Assembly (NCBI GenBank): GCA_016234595.1
Contig: JACRBG010000030.1
Span: 1 to 57,547 of the forward strand
Length of the DNA stretch: 57,547 nucleotides
Source of the DNA: Chloroflexota bacterium
Lineage (GTDB): Bacteria > Chloroflexota > Anaerolineae > Aggregatilineales > J027
Reading direction: 5' to 3'
The notes under the pieces are model-generated. The model ran no database searches and had not been told where the DNA came from. It was given only the letters and a program-made list of their open reading frames with translations. Each line of letters opens with the position of its first letter. Position 1 is the first letter of the stretch. Position numbers and translations under genes: made by a program. Positions 20,363 through 29,159 of the stretch are shown here, in pieces.

Positions 20363-20774
20363 AAAGATTATCAGCCGATTTATTAATGAAGCCCCGCCAG
20401 AAACGGGCTGCCAATCGAATGAAATACTGGAGCGCGAATTTACCGCCGTTATCCAAAAGGCTATGGGGCAAGAACTTCCCCAATCTCCTGCTGGAGATTT
20501 ATGGGCCAAAATTAAAGCTCAAGCCGAAATGATGCCTCAGCTTCCGCCTGCCAAAAGCGAGGTAATGAGCGAGCCAATTTATAGCTTGCCCACCTTGACA
20601 TGGTTGCCCGAAGCGATTGCCGATAAAGCGCAGCGCCCAGTGCCGCATGCCTATCATGTGGAACGACGCAATACCCGCCAAGTCCAAAGCCAACATATGG
20701 CGGCCTATGGACAGTATATGCGTTCTTCCATGCAATATCTACGGCTCAACTTTGGCGTAGTGCAAGGTTGCTAA
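20349..20774 (+). CDS. Small soluble protein coupled to the sigma factor, unknown
   Basis: A 141-residue protein whose ATG lies inside the end of the sigma gene (14-base overlap), the usual place for an anti-sigma factor. No zinc-binding HxxxCxxC motif and no membrane helix are visible, so it is not a standard anti-sigma. The N-terminal 50 residues are helical; the rest is Pro/Gln-rich. Its partner role with the sigma factor is inferred only from position. Confidence 0.55.
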   Translation: MDTLKKIISRFINEAPPETGCQSNEILEREFTAVIQKAMGQELPQSPAGDLWAKIKAQAEMMPQLPPAKSEVMSEPIYSLPTLTWLPEAIADKAQRPVPHAYHVERRNTRQVQSQHMAAYGQYMRSSMQYLRLNFGVVQGC

Positions 20775-20775
20775 T

Positions 20776-20803
20776 GGGGCGGTGATTCGCCCCTTCCAAA
20801 TTT
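20776..20803 (+). terminator. Terminator after the sigma factor operon
   Basis: A 6-bp GC stem, GGGGCG/CGCCCC, with a 6-base loop starts two bases after the stop codon and is followed by TTCCAAATTT, a short interrupted T run. Confidence 0.5.
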
Positions 20804-20881
20804 CCGACTGAAGACGGCTGTTTGTGTTATACTTCCGGACAGTATTGGTAATGTATAGCTCAAAAGGGCCAGCAACACGCC

Positions 20882-22393
20882 ATGCAACCAGCGCAGACCA
20901 CCCCACTTGCCCCAGCACCAACCGTCCTCCTCTATAATCCCATCAGTACCTCCCCCGGTAAACAACGACTCCCTATGTCATTGTTATCCATCGCGGCGGT
21001 GATTGATTCAGACTATACCCCTGAAATTATTGACGGCAATCTCATCGCCGATCCAGCTCCGTATATCATTGAACGGGCCAAAATCACCAACGCCAAAATT
21101 CTAGCTGTAACAGCTATGCCGGGGCCACAGCTTAAACAGGCCATCCTTGTCTGCAAACGCATTAAAGCTGAACTCCCCGGTCTCATTATTTTATGGGGTG
21201 GTTATTTTGCCACGCATCATGGGCAGGTCTGCCTTGAAAGTGGCATTGTGGATTATGTAATTGAAGGACAGGGTGAAGCCCCTTTCCGAAAATTTGTGGA
21301 TACTATCCATCAAGGCGGCAGCATGGCCGATGTGCCAAGTCTGGTCTGGATGGATAACGGTTCAGTGCGCGTCAATCCGCGTGCGCCGATGGTTCCCCTC
21401 GACAATTTGCCCCTTTATCCCTACCATCGCCTCAACATTTCGGATTATCGCGGTACAAGTTATCTAGGCAAAGCCGTCCTCAGCCATCATACCAGTTTTG
21501 GTTGTCCATTTGCGTGCAGTTTTTGCGCGGTAGTCAAATTGGTCAATCAACGTTGGCTACCTGAAAGTCCTGCCCGCGTGGAACAAGTGACCCGCATGAT
21601 GGTCGAACAGCATGGTGCGGATGCAATGGAATTTCATGACATGGACTACTTTGTCAGTGAATCGCGCGCCGCCGAGATTGCCGAGAGGATTGAGCCATTA
21701 GGCATTAACTGGTGGGCACTGGGCCGAGTAGACACCTTAAGCACCTATAGCGATGCTTCATGGCAAAAAATCAAGCGTTCTGGCTGCAAGATGATTTTTA
21801 TGGGGGCGGAAAGCGGCTCGGCGGAAACCCTTAAACTGATGAACAAGGGGGGTCAAAGCAGTCCCGATAAAACCCTTGCCATAGCCGAAAAATTCAAACA
21901 TCTAGGCATTGTGCCCGAATTTAGCTTTGTAATGGGCAATCCACCCGACGCCCTAGCCGATATAGACAACACTATTCAGTTCATCCGTAAACTCAAAAGA
22001 ATCAACCCAGCGAGTGAGTTGATTTTGTATATCTATACGCCTGTGCCGCATGATCGTAGTGAGCTATTACGGGTGGCCGAGCAGTTGGGGTTCCATTTCC
22101 CCCAAACACTCGAAGAATGGGCCAGTCCTGAATGGGAAAGTTTTGCCCATCGGCGCGAACCCAATACACCTTTTTATAAAGACACGGCCCGTAAACATGT
22201 TCGTAACTTTGAGACAGTGGTCAATGCCTATTACCCCACCGTCACCGATATGCGCCTGAAAGGCCCTATGCGGATGCTTTTGAAGGGTCTCTCGGGCATC
22301 CGCTACAAAACTGAACTCTATGGGTGGCCTATGGAACTAAAAGCCTTACAGCGGTTCATTCATTACCGCCGCCCCGAAACAATGGGGTTCTAA
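20882..22393 (+). CDS. B12-binding domain radical SAM protein
   Basis: A 503-residue enzyme. Residues ~15-190 form a cobalamin-binding-like domain ('GEAPFRKFVD', 'ILWGGYFATHH'). The radical SAM core begins near residue 205 with 'GCPFACSFCAVV', the CxxxCxxC 4Fe-4S motif, followed by 'FMGAESGS' (SAM contact). This architecture belongs to the large B12/radical SAM family (methylases, ring contractases, cyclases, BchE-like). Neither substrate nor reaction can be assigned from context. Its stop overlaps the stop of the convergent lipoprotein gene by four bases. Confidence 0.85.
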   Translation: MQPAQTTPLAPAPTVLLYNPISTSPGKQRLPMSLLSIAAVIDSDYTPEIIDGNLIADPAPYIIERAKITNAKILAVTAMPGPQLKQAILVCKRIKAELPGLIILWGGYFATHHGQVCLESGIVDYVIEGQGEAPFRKFVDTIHQGGSMADVPSLVWMDNGSVRVNPRAPMVPLDNLPLYPYHRLNISDYRGTSYLGKAVLSHHTSFGCPFACSFCAVVKLVNQRWLPESPARVEQVTRMMVEQHGADAMEFHDMDYFVSESRAAEIAERIEPLGINWWALGRVDTLSTYSDASWQKIKRSGCKMIFMGAESGSAETLKLMNKGGQSSPDKTLAIAEKFKHLGIVPEFSFVMGNPPDALADIDNTIQFIRKLKRINPASELILYIYTPVPHDRSELLRVAEQLGFHFPQTLEEWASPEWESFAHRREPNTPFYKDTARKHVRNFETVVNAYYPTVTDMRLKGPMRMLLKGLSGIRYKTELYGWPMELKALQRFIHYRRPETMGF

Positions 22394-24279
22394 CGGGTAG
22401 CCCATCGCCCAAAAATATCAACGGGCTGCACTTCAATAAACACCGAATCCAAAATCGGTTGGAAAAGCTGCAAATTAGCCGTTGTAAAATCACTAGCGGG
22501 GGCCGTTAATCGGATGAAAATCCATTCTGGCCCCGCCGCCACAATATACGAGATCACGGCATTGCTATCAACATTTTGGGCAGTATACCACGCCGGTGAG
22601 CCGAATTTTTCATAGCGATCTGCATAGGTAGGTTCAACTTCGGGGTTGATGCAGCGCAAAGCCTCGACGGGGTCGCGGCTTTCGCAGATAACTCCCTGTT
22701 CGGCTAACGTTTCAGGGCGTGCCCGCACAAAATAAATCTCACCCGGGACGTTTTCCACTTCGGCAGCAACCGTCACGCTATTTTCACCCTCCGATACGTC
22801 CGCCCCTTCTGGATAGTTAAACCCAAAACCTGCCTCTTCATCCGTATAGGTCTCACCTAAAATTGGACGTGGCGTAGCAGTCGGTGTCCAAGTTGCTGTT
22901 GGACGCGGTGTATTGGATGGGATCGGGCTAGGGGTAGCGGTTGGTTCAATGATTTCGGCCTCAATACTGCTGGCGATTTGCTGGAAGGTGGTTTCAGAAT
23001 AAAGACTGAAACTCTCAATTGGGGCCGCCCCAGCCAATAAAATCCAATCGGTGTCGTTTACAACAAACAGCAGGACCCGTACATTCAAGTCTTCCTGCGC
23101 TATAACAGCTTCAAAGGCTGGATAAGAATACCCGCTGACCTTTGTTACCTCAGCATTTTCTTCGTTCGCCACTAAACTCTGCATAAAATCTTGGGGCGAG
23201 GAAATATCTTCGATATTAAGGGCCTCGGCAAAAAATTGGGCCGAACCCCGCGTAATAACAGCTGCTGGAAAGGTATTATCTGTACCATCAGGGCTGATTA
23301 CCACAAATGGCTCGTCATAAACAGGTACACCCCATTCCGCTGGATAATCGAGCGACAAATGCAGCGCTTCACTGGCATAGGTCGCAAATTCCTGTGGTGG
23401 CACAAATGGCGTATTTGTCGGGGTTGGCGTCACCGAAGGCGTCAAGGTTGGACTATTGGTCAAAGTGGGCGTGGGCGTATAGGTTTCCGTTGGGGCAGAC
23501 GTTACGCTAGGTGTATGCGTAAAAGTCGCGGTCGCGGTGAAGGTCAGCGTCAAACTGGCTGTCACCGTTGGCGTCAAGGTAAACGTCGCTGTCACGGTCA
23601 GTGTAAAAGTAGCGGTGTGACTAGGTGACGGGGTATCGGTCGGTACAGGCGTTTGGGTATCAGTTGGCGCTAAGGTGGCTGTGTTCGTTGGGATAGGTGT
23701 GTCTGTCGGGACTAAAGTTGGCGTCTCGGTCGGAGCAAGCGTGTTGGTGAACGTAGCGGTCGCCGTGTGGGTAGCCGTCTCAGTTGGAACTAACGTCTGA
23801 TCACCCGTTCCACCTGCACCGCCTTCTTCTGTTGGAATTTCCGAAGGCACTTCACTTGGGGGTATAAGTGTTAGCGTGGCGGTTGGTGTATTCGTTGGTA
23901 GTTCAGTGGGTGCTAAGGTCGCTATCACTGTTGCCGTCGCCGTTTGAGTGGGGATTTCTGTGGTTTCTTCAGTAGCAGTGGCCGCAATTTCAGTGACGGC
24001 TTCAGTAACCACCTCGGTCGCCGCCTCTGTAACCGTTTCAGTGGCCTGTTCCGTCTCCGTGGGTATAACTTCAGTTGTTGGAGGAACTAATGTTGGTTCG
24101 ATCGTGGCAACTTCTCCCCCTTGCGACTCACCCGGCTCGGTCGAAACCTCAACCGTCGGAGCATGGGCGGTTAGATAATTCTCCGTCTGTTCTGGGGGAG
24201 ACACCGTTGCCACACCGCCACCACAAGCTGTCAAAAATGCCGCGAATACCAGCATGGACAAAACGACCAGCTTTTTCAC
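22390..24279 (-). CDS. Lipoprotein with long Thr/Pro linker and two C-terminal domains
   Basis: A 629-residue protein. The lipobox 'FLTACGGG' (Cys about residue 19) marks a membrane-anchored lipoprotein. Residues ~40-305 are a low-complexity Thr/Pro/Ala/Glu stalk with recurring 'PTxTPT' units. The C-terminal half holds two related alpha/beta units (about 305-455 and 480-620), each opening with a pattern like 'LDYPAEWG' or 'FNYPEGAD', similar to PsbP/Mog1-type folds. Start is GTG behind GGAGGG. It is probably a surface-displayed binding protein; ligand unknown. Confidence 0.7.
   Translation of the reverse strand: MKKLVVLSMLVFAAFLTACGGGVATVSPPEQTENYLTAHAPTVEVSTEPGESQGGEVATIEPTLVPPTTEVIPTETEQATETVTEAATEVVTEAVTEIAATATEETTEIPTQTATATVIATLAPTELPTNTPTATLTLIPPSEVPSEIPTEEGGAGGTGDQTLVPTETATHTATATFTNTLAPTETPTLVPTDTPIPTNTATLAPTDTQTPVPTDTPSPSHTATFTLTVTATFTLTPTVTASLTLTFTATATFTHTPSVTSAPTETYTPTPTLTNSPTLTPSVTPTPTNTPFVPPQEFATYASEALHLSLDYPAEWGVPVYDEPFVVISPDGTDNTFPAAVITRGSAQFFAEALNIEDISSPQDFMQSLVANEENAEVTKVSGYSYPAFEAVIAQEDLNVRVLLFVVNDTDWILLAGAAPIESFSLYSETTFQQIASSIEAEIIEPTATPSPIPSNTPRPTATWTPTATPRPILGETYTDEEAGFGFNYPEGADVSEGENSVTVAAEVENVPGEIYFVRARPETLAEQGVICESRDPVEALRCINPEVEPTYADRYEKFGSPAWYTAQNVDSNAVISYIVAAGPEWIFIRLTAPASDFTTANLQLFQPILDSVFIEVQPVDIFGRWATR
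23400..24160 (-). repeat. Low-complexity Thr/Pro stalk-coding repeat
   Basis: Degenerate tandem codons for Thr-Pro-Thr-Ala/Val units inside the lipoprotein gene, visible on the plus strand as recurring GTxGGxGT and GTCGGxGT blocks. It is protein-level repetition, not a mobile element, and also creates spurious long frames on the opposite strand. Confidence 0.7.
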
Positions 24280-24463
24280 CGCGCTATCCCTCCAACAAAA
24301 ATGTAACTTGGATAATACCTATTGGGGCGCTTGACCCACCTGCGCCATCGGCAAGTATAACACCCCAACACCAAAACACGAAAATGGTAAACTCACCAAA
24401 ATCGCATCCGATATTGGTATAAACGCGATTTGAAAAGCGTTTTGAGAGGTAATATTTTTTTAG

Positions 24464-25306
24464 TCAGGCGACCCCAATTATCACATTATCAATCAGTCGC
24501 ACCTCACCCATAAACACCGCCATACTCAACAAGGCTTTTTCAACTGGCCCATTAAGTTCTTGTAATGAAATCGGGTCGGCCACACTTACATAATCTATCT
24601 TTGCTAGTGGTTCAGCTTCAATAGCTTGCTGCATCGTGGCTCGTAAATGGTCGGCCTCTCGCTGACCTGCCTCCCATTCATTTTTGGCAGCGGTTAGGGC
24701 CCGATAGAGTACCGTCGCGGCGGTACGTTCGGCTGGATTTAGCCGCACATTCCGACTGCTCATTGCCAATCCATCAGACTCGCGCAGAGTTGGGCAAGCA
24801 ATAATCTCTAAATTGAAGGCCAAATCGCGCACCATTTGACGAATCACCGCTACCTGCTGGGCATCTTTTTGTCCAAAATAAGCCCGCGTTGGCTGAAACA
24901 CGTTAAACAATTTAGATACGACAGTCGCTACTCCCTTAAAATGCCCCGGACGGGATGCTCCCTCTAGCACCTGTGTGACGTTCTCGACCGCTACATAGGT
25001 CTGAAAACTGGCTGGATACATCTCCGTCTCATCGGGCGTCCACACCAAATGCACCCCGGCTGTCCGCAGCATGTCTAAATCGCGCTCGATCGGACGGGGA
25101 TATTTTTCCAAATCATCCCGTCGATTAAACTGAATAGGATTAACAAAGATACTGACCCCCACCCGATCATTTTCCATCAGCGCCTGCCGCACCAAGGTCA
25201 AGTGTCCCTCATGCAGCGCTCCCATCGTCGGAACCAACCCCCATGTTAGGGCTGGATCATCCCAACGGATTTGACGCACTTCCGCAATCGTTTTGACCAC
25301 CCGCAT
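24464..25306 (-). CDS. panC: Pantothenate synthetase
   Basis: A 280-residue enzyme joining pantoate and beta-alanine with ATP to make pantothenate, the coenzyme A precursor. The nucleotidyl-transferase motifs are clear: 'PTMGALHEGH' at 26-35 (HIGH-like), 'FVNPIQF', 'FGQKDAQQ' near 150 and 'SDGLAMSSRN' near 180 (KMSKS-like). The start at 25306 has AAGGG upstream and lies two bases after the stop of the sugar kinase, so the two are cotranscribed. panB and panD are not in the window. Confidence 0.95.
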   Translation of the reverse strand: MRVVKTIAEVRQIRWDDPALTWGLVPTMGALHEGHLTLVRQALMENDRVGVSIFVNPIQFNRRDDLEKYPRPIERDLDMLRTAGVHLVWTPDETEMYPASFQTYVAVENVTQVLEGASRPGHFKGVATVVSKLFNVFQPTRAYFGQKDAQQVAVIRQMVRDLAFNLEIIACPTLRESDGLAMSSRNVRLNPAERTAATVLYRALTAAKNEWEAGQREADHLRATMQQAIEAEPLAKIDYVSVADPISLQELNGPVEKALLSMAVFMGEVRLIDNVIIGVA

Positions 25307-25308
25307 GG

Positions 25309-26226
25309 CTATGCCCTTTGTTTTAATCGCTGTAAGGCTAAAAGTGCTGCACCGATCACTGGTGTATAACGCGGCTGAGGGATGTCTGACAATCCCAAGC
25401 GCTGGCATAGAGTTCGGCTCAATAAGTTGTCAGAGGTCAAAAGCCCGCCAGCAAAGGCGATTTCAGACTTATCCATGCCCAAACGACGTTTAATGGTCTC
25501 GACATGTTCAGCTAAACCTTCCACCCCGCGCTCAACAATCTTCTGCGCTACCTGATCCCCTTTAATGGCGTGTTCCAACACAATCGGGCTCAACTTGGCG
25601 ATTTCCGGTGTTCGCACCACATCCCCATACAGCCATGTCACAATCCCCCAAATATCTTGCGCCCCTATTGCTGTCAAAATCGGTTCGGTCAAGGAGGTTT
25701 CTGGCAATCGTCCATCCCATTCTTTCATAAGGGCACGTAATGCTTCCATGCCGAGTGAATAGCCACTGCCTTCATCTCCCAACAAATACCCCCATCCACC
25801 GACCAGTGCCGATTCACCCGCCGCGTTGATGCCATAACCAACACTGCCCGTCCCCGCCAAAATCAGCACGCCTTCGCGCTTGCCCAATGCCCCGACCAAC
25901 GCGATTTCATGGTCAGAGCTCGGCACAATGAGCGATTCTGGCAGTATACCGAGCACCGCTTGACGCAGCCACTCCGATGCAAATTCACGGGGCGCACCTG
26001 CCACCCCAATGCCGACTGCGTCAATCTGGTCGAATTCCAAGCCCGCATGAGTGACAGCTTTTCTAATGGTTTGTTGCAACAACGCTGCCGATGTGTCATG
26101 TCCAATCACATTTGGATTCGCTGTTCCAGCATCAGCACGACCCACCACCGTTAAATCGGGTCGGACGACGATCACCCTTAAGTTGGTGCCGCCTCCATCA
26201 ATCCCAATCGCATATTGTTCGTTCAT
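25309..26226 (-). CDS. BadF/BadG-type sugar kinase (N-acetylglucosamine kinase-like)
   Basis: A 305-residue ASKHA-fold kinase. The phosphate-1 loop 'IGIDGGGTNLRV' (residues 8-19), 'VGIGVAGAP', 'LILAGTGSVGYG' (phosphate-2) and 'IAFAGGLLTS' (adenosine motif) identify the BadF/BadG/BcrA/BcrD ATPase family, most members of which are N-acetylglucosamine or similar amino-sugar kinases. Start at 26226 has GGAAA upstream; the frame extends seven codons further. First gene of an operon with panC. Exact sugar unproven. Confidence 0.75.
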   Translation of the reverse strand: MNEQYAIGIDGGGTNLRVIVVRPDLTVVGRADAGTANPNVIGHDTSAALLQQTIRKAVTHAGLEFDQIDAVGIGVAGAPREFASEWLRQAVLGILPESLIVPSSDHEIALVGALGKREGVLILAGTGSVGYGINAAGESALVGGWGYLLGDEGSGYSLGMEALRALMKEWDGRLPETSLTEPILTAIGAQDIWGIVTWLYGDVVRTPEIAKLSPIVLEHAIKGDQVAQKIVERGVEGLAEHVETIKRRLGMDKSEIAFAGGLLTSDNLLSRTLCQRLGLSDIPQPRYTPVIGAALLALQRLKQRA

Positions 26227-26303
26227 ATCGTTTCCATCAAATTTCACCGTTATAATTACCTCGATTGTATATTCCGCTACGCCTTCCCAACAGGGGGGTT
26301 ATA

Positions 26304-26621
26304 TTGAGTGACCAATTCGAGTTATATGATTTACGGGTGACGGTGGTTGAAATTAAAGGCCGTTCGGTCTGTGGCCTACAAGTGGGTGATTACTTTGAAC
26401 TCAGCGAGAGCAGCCACTTGCGTATCCCCGCCGATAAACACTTTTGCATCTATGCCCTCGGCTCGGTACTGGCGTTGCTCTCGGCCAAACAACGCCATCT
26501 CCACGCCAACGACTGGATGGAAAAAGATTCACTCGTCGCCTGCCCCGACCCTGACGAGCAGTTGATTATGAAAATCGAGCGCATCGCCCGTCGCACCCTC
26601 AACACAGATGAGTTGACCTGA
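26304..26621 (+). CDS. TIGR04076 family protein
   Basis: A 105-residue protein resembling TIGR04076: 'LRVTVVEIKGRSVCGLQVGDYFEL' region near the N-terminus, a central 'CIYALGSVLALLSAKQRH' and 'VACPDPDEQLIMKIER' near the C-terminus. Members are small proteins of unknown function, often next to oxidoreductases. A TTG start at 26304 preceded by GGGGGG is preferred over the ATG at 26265. Its stop codon overlaps the ATG of the F420-type oxidoreductase (TGATG), indicating coupling. Confidence 0.65.
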   Translation: MSDQFELYDLRVTVVEIKGRSVCGLQVGDYFELSESSHLRIPADKHFCIYALGSVLALLSAKQRHLHANDWMEKDSLVACPDPDEQLIMKIERIARRTLNTDELT

Positions 26622-27643
26622 TGGTAAAATTGCGCGAAATCAGCATTGCCTTCCAAACCGACAAAACTCCAGCCCAATATATTGCGTTGGCCCAACTGGT
26701 CAATCAATATGCGTTTGATGCCGTCACCGTTTACTGTGATGCTCCTTTTCAACCAAGCTATGGCCCTTTGTTGTTGATGGCTCCTCACCTCACTCAGGCC
26801 CGACTTGGCCCCGCTGCCGTTTCGCCTTCGCGCATCCATCCTCTCGATATTGCCGCCGAATCTGCCCTCTTAGCCCAATTAGCACAGGGGGGTGTCTATA
26901 TAGGGATAGCCCGTGGTGCATGGTTAGCCGAACATGGTATCCCTGAATTGACCCCACCTCTACAAGCGATTCGTGAAGCTATTGAAGTCGTTCAATACAT
27001 GCTATCGGGGCAATCGGGTGGTTATCAAGGTCAGATTTATCAAATTGCCGACCATGTAATTGCACCCTATCCCTTGCCAGCGCAAAAAATTCCACTGCTC
27101 ATTGGCACATGGGGGCAAAAATTGTGTGCGCTGGCGGGTGAACTAGCTGATGAGGTTAAAGTAGGAGGTTCAGCCAACCCTACCCTTGTTCCCATCATTC
27201 AACAATACATTGCGGTGGGTGAACAAAAAGCAGGTCGTCACCGCAGGTCGGTAGGGGTTGTGATGGGAGCCGTCACGGTTGTTGACGATGACCGTGAACT
27301 AGCCCGCTATGCCGCTCGTCGCTCGGTTGCTCTCTATTTACGGGTGGTCGCTCTGCTTGACCCCACCATGAATATTGAGCCGGAGCTGATTGAACGACTA
27401 CGGCACCATGCCAATCGGCAAGAGTATGATGATGCGGCACGGCTAATTTCCGATGACGTCTTAGATCGTTTTGCGTTTTCGGGGAATGCGACCGATTTGA
27501 TTGAGCAGGCCGAGAAATTATTTGAGGCCGGGGCACACCGCATTGAATTTGGTACGCCTCACGGCCTCACTAAGCCCGAAGTGGGAATCCGGATTTTGGG
27601 GGAAAAAGTTATCCCCGCCCTTAATCCTGCCCCGAATGCCTAA
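26621..27643 (+). CDS. LLM-class (F420-type) flavin oxidoreductase
   Basis: A 340-residue luciferase-like monooxygenase fold protein. Features are the N-terminal 'ISIAFQTDKTPAQYIALAQL' beta-alpha unit, 'GVYIGIARGAWLAEHG', 'YPLPAQKIPLLIGTWGQK' and 'LAGELADEVKVGGSANP', matching the 5,10-methylenetetrahydromethanopterin-reductase-like branch that uses F420 or FMN. Substrate not identifiable. It is coupled to the TIGR04076 gene and its 3' end overlaps the convergent MFS transporter gene by 23 bases. Confidence 0.8.
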   Translation: MVKLREISIAFQTDKTPAQYIALAQLVNQYAFDAVTVYCDAPFQPSYGPLLLMAPHLTQARLGPAAVSPSRIHPLDIAAESALLAQLAQGGVYIGIARGAWLAEHGIPELTPPLQAIREAIEVVQYMLSGQSGGYQGQIYQIADHVIAPYPLPAQKIPLLIGTWGQKLCALAGELADEVKVGGSANPTLVPIIQQYIAVGEQKAGRHRRSVGVVMGAVTVVDDDRELARYAARRSVALYLRVVALLDPTMNIEPELIERLRHHANRQEYDDAARLISDDVLDRFAFSGNATDLIEQAEKLFEAGAHRIEFGTPHGLTKPEVGIRILGEKVIPALNPAPNA

Positions 27644-28898
27644 AATCGCTATTCAAGGGCGTGTGGGCAAATGGCAGACGCAGATGGCGGAAGTTTAAAT
27701 TGAAGTCCGCCTGAATAAGCGCCCCGCCCATAAACCGCAGTGCCGCGCCAAAAAACAAGACACTGGCAAGGTCAACATGGGCGAGTTGCACCAAATTGCT
27801 ACCAATCATTGGCCCGATAAACATCGCCGCAAACAAAGTTTGGGTATAGACTCGGGTATAGCGGGTCATATTTTCAGCTGGGGTGTTCTCGCTGAAAAAT
27901 CCAAAAGTCCCATTCCCTGCGATTGTCCACGATGCCCCTGTCATAGCTGCCCCAATGAGTGTAAAGGGCAAACTGGGGGACATCGCATTAATCGCGGCTG
28001 CAATTCCCGTCCCCATCAACCCAATCGCAATGGCTGTACGGTTGCCAAACAACTTAACAATCCGGGCAATATAGAATGAGACAATTGCGCCTGCCGTCAA
28101 CTCGCCTATGGCATAAAACGCCAAGAAACTTTCATCAGCCCCCAATTTTTTCATCAGGAACAGCGGCGTCATCGCTACAACGGAGAAGAAGGTAACATGA
28201 GCTAACCCTGCAATCATGGCTGCTTTGCGGAAGCCTGCCGATTTCCAAACACTCTCTTTGCTCCCAGTGACTTCAGGGGCAGGGGATCGAAACAAAACTT
28301 TCGTCTGCTTCACATGCCACAAGCTCACCAAGGCCAACAAAAACGCCCCCATATACATCAATTGATAGTTATAGGGAAAAGGTGCTTTCTTCAACCAAAA
28401 ACCGAGCGTTAATGCACTTATGCCAACACCAACATTCAATGCCAATGCCCGACGGCTCAACAAAACCGTGATGCGGCTTTTTTCCACCGACTCCCGAATC
28501 ATCACCAAAAAAAGTACCGTCGAAATCCCTTGTGGTAAGGCTGGGATGGCAATGGCAGCCACCAGCCAATAAGGCCGCCATGCTATGGGCATAAAGGGCG
28601 TCAAGGCTGGCAATAAAAATGCCAAGCGCTGACCGACGGCAGGCCAATACAAGGCATGTACGGAGTCCGGATACCGTTGGGCCCACCAACTACTCAATCC
28701 CGCCGAGATGAGTACGATTAAGGCTGGGATAGAGGCCATTAAACCCAAGTGAAAGGCTGAAGCGCCCAGTCGGATGGCAAAAGCGGATAAGAAATGGGTG
28801 GTGGCAGGCAGGGCTAACCCATACCAACCAATGTCTTTGACTAGATGGTGGAAGTTTTCCCGCTCCAATGAGGGAACGGACTCGGTTGTGGATTGCAT
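27621..28898 (-). CDS. Major facilitator superfamily transporter
   Basis: A 425-residue membrane protein with about twelve hydrophobic helices in two halves, with a basic cytosolic loop near residues 195-215 ('KVLFRSPAPEVTGSKESVWK'). Length and topology fit the MFS, with exporter-like character. Substrate unknown. The C-terminus overlaps the convergent oxidoreductase gene. No clear Shine-Dalgarno is seen before the ATG at 28898. Confidence 0.75.
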   Translation of the reverse strand: MQSTTESVPSLERENFHHLVKDIGWYGLALPATTHFLSAFAIRLGASAFHLGLMASIPALIVLISAGLSSWWAQRYPDSVHALYWPAVGQRLAFLLPALTPFMPIAWRPYWLVAAIAIPALPQGISTVLFLVMIRESVEKSRITVLLSRRALALNVGVGISALTLGFWLKKAPFPYNYQLMYMGAFLLALVSLWHVKQTKVLFRSPAPEVTGSKESVWKSAGFRKAAMIAGLAHVTFFSVVAMTPLFLMKKLGADESFLAFYAIGELTAGAIVSFYIARIVKLFGNRTAIAIGLMGTGIAAAINAMSPSLPFTLIGAAMTGASWTIAGNGTFGFFSENTPAENMTRYTRVYTQTLFAAMFIGPMIGSNLVQLAHVDLASVLFFGAALRFMGGALIQADFNLNFRHLRLPFAHTPLNSDFRHSGQD

Positions 28899-29098
28899 AT
28901 GGTACTCAGCTTTGGTGCGCGGCAGACACGCAGATTAATAAAATGTCGATCTTAGAATAACTATACAACTAAGTATTTTTTCGTCTGCTCGCTAGGTGAG
29001 TATAACCAGCATAACAGGGTTTAAAGACCCTTGCAAGAGGGGTATTCTGATGATTTTCTTACGCTTGGCTGATTTGAACAAACCCTAACATCCAAATG

Positions 29099-29128
29099 AA
29101 AAGAGACGGGTTGTTGTCCCCGTCTCTT
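29099..29128 (-). terminator. Terminator of the PA14-SH3 gene
   Basis: A 9-bp stem AGAGACGGG/CCCGTCTCT (29102-29127) with an 8-base loop lies about 30 bases past the stop at 29160. In the minus-strand sense it is followed by TTTTCATTT, an intrinsic terminator. Confidence 0.7.
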
Positions 29129-29159
29129 GGTTCAAACTTGGGTCAAACTTTGGACAATC

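Noticed and set aside
23191-24178. Long plus-strand frames opposite the Thr/Pro lipoprotein
   Set aside because: They arise from low-complexity repeats in the real minus-strand gene.
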